DNA of 64,000 bases from NCBI GenBank assembly GCA_033439295.1, contig JAVTLE010000014.1, positions 992,001-1,056,000 of the forward strand, in the 5' to 3' direction. This document shows positions 57,501-64,000 of this stretch, piece after piece. Positions within the stretch are counted from its first letter, which is position 1, and each line of letters opens with the position of its first letter. The position numbers and the translations under genes were made by a program. The notes under the pieces were generated by a model. It ran no database searches. It had not been told where the DNA came from and worked only from the letters and a program-made list of their open reading frames with translations. Origin of the DNA: Deuterostichococcus epilithicus (lineage: Eukaryota; Chlorophyta; Trebouxiophyceae; Prasiolales; Stichococcaceae).

Positions 57501-60500
57501 CACGGGCAGACCGCCTCTGGAGACCCCCTCAGGGTGGGCCCGCTGGCACCTTGACGCTTTGTGTCATACAGAGCATGCTGTGTGACGGCTGCACAACAGC
57601 GCATTGCATCCGTCTGACGGTCGCCCTTCCTGATCAGACCTCGGCCCCATGCTGCTCATAGGCCTACTCCGCTGCGCTGCTGGCAGTGACTGCGGCGCCG
57701 GCGCAGCCGTCCACCGACGCCGCGGCCTTCAGCCCCATGGGCACGGCGCTCGATTTCCTGCCGCCAGAGCTGCTGCAGGTGCGGAGTCGTGCGTCCCTGC
57801 AGCCCAATCTGCTGCGCATCCTGTGCACTCAGCCAGGCAAGTCCCCGGCGGGGGCGCATCACCTCCAGGCGCACAGGTCGCCAGCCTCGTTCGAACTAAC
57901 TGTTCGACAGATGCTCCCAGTGGCTGGCATCGGAGCCTACAACTCGGTGAGCGCAGGTCGTGACCGTTTTCCAATGCTGCGCGGCCCCGGTGCTGCAGGC
58001 ACAGACTGCGCTGCTGGCTTCGTTGGTGGCTTTCCCCGCTGAGCGGGCGCCGCTACCGCCGGATGGCCTTGCCCAGGCTGTTGCTCAGCTGCTGGGGCAG
58101 CTGCAGAGCGGCGGCGGCCAGGATGGGGCGGATGACGGCGGCAGCAGCGGCGGCGACCACGCTGGTGCCCCTGGCGCAGCGCTGCAGGGCCTGCAGGCGA
58201 TGGCCGGTGAGCTCCTTCCCGTCACCACACAAGAGACGCCGCCGCTCTCCAGAAACGTTTCTCAATGAGCATGGCGAACCGAGCCTGCGGCCGGCAGTCC
58301 TGACGGGACGTGCTTCTGGGCAAGAGGCGGGAGGCCTGCTTGTTTGGCTGCCCACCAGCCTGACCAAGTCTGTCACTCAGGCCGTGATACAGCAGGCTGA
58401 CTGCTCGAGCGTTCCTGCCCTGTCCAGGCGCCGGCCACGCGGCACTGCTGCGGCAGGCGGCGCTGCCGCCTCTGCTGGCGCAGCTGTCGCCGCCACGCGG
58501 CGGCGCGGCGGCGGNCGGCCAGCAGCAGGCAGCTGCGGCGCTGGCGGCGCTGGCGGTGCTGTCCCGGGCCAGCTGGGAGCTTCGCCCGTCGGTGCTCGCA
58601 GCCCTGAGGTTCGTTTGCTTGCATATGCCTCGCTGCAGCTGCGGCATCAACACAGGGCCGCACACGAAGTGCAGCATCACATCTCAGCAAGTCCGGGGTT
58701 CGCCGCCGCAGGGATCCAATTGCCGAGGCTCTGGCGGGTGCCGGCAATGAGGCGCCGGGTGCCGACGAGCGGCTGGCCGCGCTGCTGCGCATGGTGCAGG
58801 ACGGTGTCATTGCCCATTCGCCGCAGCCCTTCACCGGTGAGCTGCCTTGCATCATTCGCAACGTCTGCAGGGGCATGTCGCAGGCCAGGTCTACCCAGGA
58901 CCGATGATGACTTCGCTGATGTGTGATCAGTCATGCGTGCCACGCGCAGATGCAGACCAGCGTCCAGTGACTGACCTGGTCAACCTCATCATCTCCTTTG
59001 AGGTGAGACATGCCAGGCAATGTCGCATACTCAGCCGAAATGCTTGTCTCTGTAATTGCATGGTCTCGCACTCTTGCAATCTCGCAGCATGGTCCCAGTC
59101 GCAAACTCACACTCGCATACAGGCGTCTGAGCCGCTGCGGGCGGCTGTCGCAAGTGCCTGCTCGGCTTTCGTTGCGGCTGCGGCTCGTGGCAGCGGCCCT
59201 GCCGCCAACCAGGCGGCAGTCGCGATGGCAAGCCAGAGGGTCCTTCGGGCCTGCAGCAGCGTGCACCCCCAGCTGACGCCTGCACAGGCGCCGGCAGCCA
59301 GCGGCAAGATGGCGTCCGAGACGGCCAGCGCCGATGAATTGCAGTGGCAGGCGGACGTCCCTGCTGCGCTGCTCGCTTCGGTGCAGGCAAGCTTGAGTTC
59401 AACACCCTGCCGATGTGCAAGCTGGAGGACCTTCCCCGATGAGCGTGCTGCAGCCTGGATTTCTGAAACTGCATCAGTATGTTGCTCACTGTTGGTGCTT
59501 CTTGACATGCTGTGCTGCACCATCTTCCGTCATTCAAAGCGGAAGAAGAGCAAGTGCGGCGCTCAAAGCGGAAGAAGAGCAAGTGCGGCGCTGGACTGTC
59601 CAGCTCGGGGGGCCTTGCGGGTGAGGAGTGCAACTCAACCTGCGTGCAGCCGGTGGTTTGGGCCGCGCCAGAGGCAGAACGCGGGGGCGTCCACCTGGCG
59701 CAGCTGTGCTCGGCGCTGCTGGCGGTGTGCCTGGCCGGCGGGCAGCCGGCGGCAGAACGCACCCTGGCCATCGCGGCGGCGTCCGTCATCAACAAAGCGC
59801 CTGCTGGTGCGGCGTTGAGTCTGCACGAATGTCATGACTCCCTGGTGCATTCCCCCGGTCATATGCTGTGCATCCACGTCGCCGATGGCGTCGAACGGGC
59901 CTCGACACTTAGGATTGTGCACACACGTGGTGCAGGCAGTGCATTTGCGGCGGACCCACTCCAGGGCATGGGGACACCAAGAGCTCCATCGCACATCTGC
60001 TGCTTTTTCGCAGATGATACGAATCGGGTTGGTTAAGTATCTGGCTGCGTTTGCAGGTGATGCGCTGGAGGCGGCCCTGACGGCGGCGCTTGATGAGCTG
60101 GTCCTGCCGGCGCTGGCCGCACCGCCGCCCACCCGACAGGCACAGGTACTTGAAGCATCACATGGCGCATGCGGCTGCATACGTGCCATCTGATATGGCC
60201 TGTCACCGGGGACGCTTGCGCCCCGCTGCAAAACGGGGCGGATACCGCCCACTGCCGCTGCTACAACCTGCAATCAACTTGAGATTGAGGCTGCTGTGCG
60301 GCGCTGTCCGGCAGGCGGCAGCGGCGCTCGGGTGGCTGGCGCGCGGCCTGGCGATGCGGGGCCATGCGCGCACGGGAGACTGCCTGCATCGGATCGTCTC
60401 CCTTGCCGGCCGGCCCTCCGGTGGGTTTAGGGTTAGGGACAGTAGAGCATGTAGCTGGCGATGGTCGAGTGTGCACGCTCGCGCCGCCCAGCACAGCTTG

Positions 60501-61719
60501 TCTTCCTCGAGCCTGCAGCAACGCCCTGCACATGCGGGCTGGGCGATGTAGACGGCGTGGTAGGGCGTGCACGTCAGCACCTCGGCGACATGTTCGCCGA
60601 TCCGTGCAACTGGTGGGCCATGCGGCCGCTCAGCATGCTGTGCGCCGCCTGGAACTGACCCTGTGCCCTGGCGCGTGTCTGCAGACCAGCCAGGCGGGCA
60701 GCAGCTGGGGGACGCGGCCGCGGCGGCGCTGGCGACGCTCCTGGCCGACTCGCCCCCCGGACAGATTGGCCTGGACAGGGCGAGTCACGTGGCGGGCAGG
60801 CTGCTGTGGCAGCAGCGCACCTTCACGCAGGCCTCAGGTGCGGGCCGTGACGGTCTCGGAGTCTTCCGCTGCTTCTGAGGGCGCTGAGTGCGAGCTGCCT
60901 TGGCATGGTTCGTGCGGCTGGGCTCTGTGCAGGCCCGGGTCCTGTACTGCGAACCCCATGTCGTCACGAGCAAGCCCAGTGAGGTCGAGTCCATCACAGC
61001 GTCACCGTGACGGCACAGCGTCGCTCGCCGCAGGCCTGCTGCTGGCGGCGCTGCACGAGGGACTGCGCACGGCGCAGCCGGCGCCGCTGCCGCTGCTAGC
61101 GGCGCTCGTGCGCCTCGTCGCTGCCACGCCGGAAAAGCTGCTGCGGCCCGACACCCCTCGCTTGCTGCCCTGGCTGCTGGAGGCCCTCCGGCGGCTCCAG
61201 GAAGCCGGAAGCAGCGGCAGCAGCGGCGGCGACGGCAGGCGGGACACACTGCTGGCGGCGGCGGCGGCGGTGAGAACGGCCATCCTGCAGCCGACGGGTG
61301 CGCGCCTCACCGTTGAGGGGACGGACACCTGAGACGCCGTGCTGCTGTCATCGCTGCTGATATTGCTAGTCAGAGCTCCCTGCACCTGCGGCGCGAGGTT
61401 CAGTCATTACAGCCAGAGTTTCGGTCATCAACAGCGCCGGCAACAGTCATCCCCCTGTGCAGCCCTGGAGGCAGTCGAGGAGCAGGCCGACCGCCTGCTG
61501 CCCCTGCTGGCGGACCTGAGCGGCTACCAGCCGGCAGCGGAGGCCCGGAAGGCGGCCCTGGACTGCCTGGCCACGCTGGCGGCGGCGGGGCTGCCGCGCG
61601 GGAAGCGCACCGAACACAGGGCGGCGGTGCTGGCGGCGGCACGTGCCGCGCTGGACGACCGCAAGCGCGTCGTGCGCCAGGCGGCGGCGCGGTGCCGTGC
61701 CGCCTGGACCGCCGCGTGA
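54523..61719 (+). CDS. MMS19: MMS19, cytosolic Fe-S protein assembly (CIA) targeting HEAT-repeat protein
   Basis: The start at 54523 gives MDAPIDQSVAEIDAYTAPES. Exon 1 (to 54660) joins 54775-54849 in phase 0, giving ITSLGPALTSEDGRTRTRG and VMLLAEV, the MMS19 N-terminal signature. TAAEFFSGRLADR, RGALKGCLALVQRK, GLFDALTWYFPMSFTPPP, HFAPHFIPLALDKLSSTV and KLDALSGLAAAAKRF follow in the order of the N-terminal domain. Many Ala/Leu-rich HEAT-type exons run from 56600 to 61300. The C-terminal exon carries ALDDRKRVVRQAAARCRAAW before TGA at 61719, the typical MMS19 end. MMS19 hands Fe-S clusters from the CIA complex to XPD, DNA polymerases and primase. The gene has roughly 25 exons, and those between 57000 and 61000 are only partly resolved. 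One ambiguous base (58515) falls inside it. Confidence 0.87.
58515..58515. other. Ambiguous base (N)
   Basis: A single n in a GGC-rich stretch of the MMS19 gene (cggcggcggncggcc). Sequence or assembly uncertainty; local frame is not reliable. Confidence 0.95.
59534..59591 (+). repeat. Perfect 29-bp tandem repeat in MMS19
   Basis: Two identical 29-base units, tcaaagcggaagaagagc followed by aagtgcggcgc. The unit is not a multiple of three, so if exonic it shifts frame. One reading gives FKAEEEQVRRW only when a single unit is present. Confidence 0.85.
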
Positions 61720-62383
61720 TGACTCCAGATTTGCGGGGGAAGAAGTGCACGTCAGGTGGAGTGGGCGCGGTGAGGCGGCACAACCTTCTGGCGCACCACG
61801 ACAGGTCGGACAATGTTGAGTTTGTGAGTAGGCCTGGCTACGGCTATCCGCTCGCATTAAAATATCTGGTGAGGTTTGGTGAGCTGCGGCGCCAATGGTG
61901 ATGCAAGCTCACGAGCAATGCGACTCGTACACCCCCATCTGGCTGTCATCCTACCTATGCATGAGAATAAGACAGCAGCAGCAGGAGATCGCCGCCAACC
62001 GCTGAATGGGTGACCGTTTGTGAAACAGCATCAAAGAATGCATGGACGCAAACTGTCAAACTCGCAAGCTTGTGCCAAGCGGGCCAGAAACCGTCACCAT
62101 GTTGCGGGGCCAGCAGTGTAGGTAAGCTGAGTATCAGATGACGTGGGTCCATCAAGACTCTCCGCTGGAAATGATGGGTGCATCATCGGGGCATGCGAGC
62201 ATTCGACTCTTTGACAAACCAAGTTGCAGGTCTAATGCACATCAATTCATACAGCATTTCACACAGCGCTTCACAGTCGACGCCAGGGCACCTGGCACGT
62301 CCTATGCCCACATTCCAGCGGGCAGACTCTGCTGTATTGGCGACTCATTCGCAGCCTGCCGTTCAAAAACATCTACAGTACAG
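61720..62383. other. Convergent intergenic region, MMS19 / Myb gene
   Basis: About 660 bases between convergent stops. GC falls towards the middle. No gene, RNA gene or repeat is recognised. Confidence 0.45.
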
Positions 62384-63543
62384 TCAGATCAGCTGCGGCG
62401 GCGCCGCGGCTTCGCCCGCCGCCAGCCCCGCCGCCAGCGGCTCCACAGCCCNGAGCGCCACCGGCGCTGCCGCCGCGTACGCTGCCCCTGACGCCTGCGC
62501 GCACCCTGCAGCCGCTGCCGCCGCCGAGGCGTCGGCCGGCACGTCCGCCGGCACATTCGCCGCCGCCGCGGCGGCGGCGGCGGCGGCGGCGGCCTCCTTG
62601 GCACCGGGCACATAGCGGGTGACCAGGTGGCTGACGCGCTCGGAGAACTCTTTGTCCACGGCGTCGGGCACGTGCTTCAGCATGAGCGTCCACCGCCGCC
62701 TCGTCTGCTCCGAGCTGCGGCCCGCCACCAGGTTGGCCCAGTCCACCTCCCACTCCTGGTATTCAAATATTATAATGAATCATATTGTAGATAATATTTT
62801 TTCAAGGTTGGAAAAGCACTCTTTCCATCAGGTCCAAAAATCCGTCACTGAGGAATCTTCAAGACGGCCCTGCGCATGGTTGGTCGCAGTCGCCTCCTGC
62901 TGGAGCCTGGGCCAAGAGCGCTGTGCTGTGCGCCTTGGTGTTCAAGGCAAGGCGGCCGCCTTCGAATGGGGACTCACGCACAGCGAAGGAGCTCGATGTC
63001 GATGAGCAAAACGTCAGCAAGCATGCGTGGGCATGGAGGAATGTGCAGCAGCAGGTCCGTCGAGTTGCGAAGGCCGACCTGTGTGGCGCCGCTGCCGACC
63101 AGCGCCTGCAGCATGCGCCGGTCGTCCCCCGTGCCCCAGTCCCCCCGCTCCACCATGCTCGGTGCCTGCAGCACGACAAGACGTCAGCAGGTGGCGTGGG
63201 GCTTCCTTGCATCTGGTTTCGACTCCTGCAGCTTTCCGTGTTATGCCATAAACCCTGCAGAGGCGCGGGGGCCCCCGCCAACCCCGTATGCGGGATGAGG
63301 AGAGGCGACCATCAACTAGACCGGTGGACCGGTGCAGTGAGGATGTATCATTCGTACTGTCATTACGATGCGTGTGATTCGAGGTGACGATTTAATACGT
63401 TCATTCAAGGGTGTGCGCGCCTGGCACTTGTACCAGCGCTCCATGCACTGCGCGTGGTTGCGGGTGCCGATCTTGGCGGCGATGGCGCCCCAGTCCACAT
63501 CGTCCAGCACCACCCGCTTGTCGTCGCCCTCCGCACCCTCCGC
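62384..63543 (-). CDS. Myb/SANT-domain DNA-binding protein, 5' end unresolved
   Basis: The last three exons join in phase: 63421-63543, 63079-63165 and 62384-62755. Successive Myb/SANT-type units are KRVVLDDVDWGAIAAKIG plus NHAQCMERWYKCQ, then APSMVERGDWGTGDDRRM, then EWEVDWANLVAGRSSEQT and RRRWTLMLKHVPD. Spaced Trp residues and the W...RRRW pattern fit TTF1/REB1/DMTF1-like Myb factors. The C-terminus is an Ala-rich low-complexity tail with a poly-Ala run of about 13 residues, ending PQLI. One ambiguous base (62452) lies in the tail. The exon 63421-63543 has no start codon, so the N-terminus lies upstream or beyond the window. The 63420 donor must be GC (CAG|GCGCGC). Likely a nuclear DNA-binding protein. 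Confidence 0.75.
62452..62452. other. Ambiguous base (N)
   Basis: A single n in the Ala-rich tail region of the Myb gene. Confidence 0.95.
62560..62600 (-). repeat. GCC/GCG tract encoding poly-Ala
   Basis: A run of gcc and gcg triplets, about 13 codons of Ala on the minus strand, at the start of the Myb protein tail. Confidence 0.8.
63419..63420 (-). other. GC 5' splice site, Myb gene
   Basis: On the minus strand, CAG|GCGCGC at 63421/63420 joins in phase 0 to 63165. It gives ERWYKCQ|APSMVERGDWG, a continuous Myb linker. No phase-0 GT lies between. Confidence 0.75.
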
Positions 63544-63615
63544 CTGTGCGGTTGGAATCCGAGCAAGGGAGGTCTGGTCGTGCAAACTTTGCTTCCTGAA
63601 ACAAACATTTCTTTT

Positions 63616-63672
63616 GCGCCCCCAGTGCACATCGTCCAGCACCACCCGCTTGTCGTCGCCGTTTCGCGCCTG
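63616..63672 (-). pseudogene. Truncated near-identical copy of a Myb exon start with its acceptor
   Basis: The minus strand reads TTTTCACAG followed by GDDKRVVLDDVHWG. Its 33 bases cacatcgtccagcaccaccc and following (63628-63660) are identical to 63496-63528 in the functional exon. The similarity stops abruptly after the Trp-Gly codons. The copy lies about 131 bases upstream of the real exon. Confidence 0.8.
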
Positions 63673-64000
63673 TGAAAATCACGTAGCTAACACCATTTCA
63701 TTTCACAAGGAGTTGGCCACAAGTCGAGTCTTGCTCACAAGAGAGTTGTCCACATCACCGCTCGCCTATCGTCGCCCACGGCCTGTGAATGGAAGCACGA
63801 CAGCAATGAAACAGCCAAGTGGCAATGAGGCCGCTACATATGATGCCCTCAGGCTGCACGAACTAGCCAATGAGGCCAATGAGATGAGGCTGCAAAAGGG
63901 CTTTCATGGAGAGTTCGAGGCTCTGCATACTCTGTCAGCAGCACGCCAGCCTTCACTGTCCAATGGATGTGAGCAGGATGCTGAGCACAACTAGATTGAG
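63673..64000. other. Window end, probably 5' part or intron of the Myb gene
   Basis: About 330 bases. A plus-strand frame is open but has no family support. On the minus strand no exon with a start could be identified. Confidence 0.35.

Noticed and set aside
59380-59680. A seventh GC donor in MMS19 (GTGCAG|GCAAGC near 59388)
   Set aside because: The downstream acceptor that would match the phase could not be found, so the case is not secure enough to count.
60426-60437. TTTAGGGTTAGGG as a chromosome end or telomere
   Set aside because: It is a single two-unit stretch within an MMS19 intron, not a terminal array.

Overview
The window is nuclear DNA of a green alga (Chlorophyta, most likely a trebouxiophyte or close relative). 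The reasons are GC-rich coding sequence, many short introns with GTGAG/GTGCG donors, land-plant-type gene families (GT61 glycosyltransferase, double-AP2 factor, JMJ31-type JmjC protein, Ubl-SAYSvFN protein, CPL3-type CTD phosphatase) and proteins with plastid-type leaders. Introns fragment almost every gene, so long open frames here are mostly shadows. Gene models were rebuilt by joining exons that keep phase across splice sites and restore family motifs.

Layout. 1-2865 (+): 3' part of a coiled-coil protein with an acidic tail. 3365-4791 (-): unrecognised coiled-coil protein. 5146-10585 (+): CPL3/FCP1-type RNA polymerase II CTD phosphatase with an Arg/Ser-rich N-terminus. 11830-13374 (+): low-complexity protein with a basic tail, 5' end unresolved. 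13916-18759 (-): class-3 lipase of the mono/diacylglycerol lipase type. 19887-21269 (-): ANKRD39-like ankyrin protein. 22002-23014 (-): small predicted plastid membrane protein. 23441-24893 (-): Vti1 SNARE. 25439-27417 (+): V-ATPase subunit E. 28083-29536 (-): Mediator subunit 20. 29916-32981 (+): JMJ31-type JmjC oxygenase. 33264-35160 (-): polytopic predicted plastid membrane protein. 35733-36965 (+): Ubl-SAYSvFN protein. 37405-41361 (-): GT61 glycosyltransferase. 41755-45515 (+): eIF5-mimic protein (BZW/5MP). 45736-47923 (-): very-long-chain 3-ketoacyl-CoA reductase. 48865-52248 (+): double-AP2 transcription factor. 52469-54091 (-): SET-domain protein. 54523-61719 (+): MMS19. 62384 to past 63543 (-): Myb/SANT protein, 5' end unresolved.

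The genes are ordinary housekeeping and regulatory loci: transcription (CPL3, MED20, AP2, Myb, JmjC, SET), endomembrane traffic and acidification (Vti1, V-ATPase E), lipid metabolism (lipase, KCR), translation control (5MP) and Fe-S assembly/DNA repair (MMS19). They do not form a pathway cluster. From Vti1 to the Myb gene, twelve consecutive genes alternate strand strictly, giving repeated head-to-head pairs with 0.4-0.9 kb shared upstream regions.

The less ordinary content is in gene structure. Six introns need GC rather than GT donors. Three genes carry local duplications of an exon start plus its 3' splice site about 120-160 bp away inside the neighbouring intron, at different stages of decay. 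Very short coding exons also occur. I saw no transposon, CRISPR array, rRNA, convincing tRNA, virus-derived gene or organised novel gene system.
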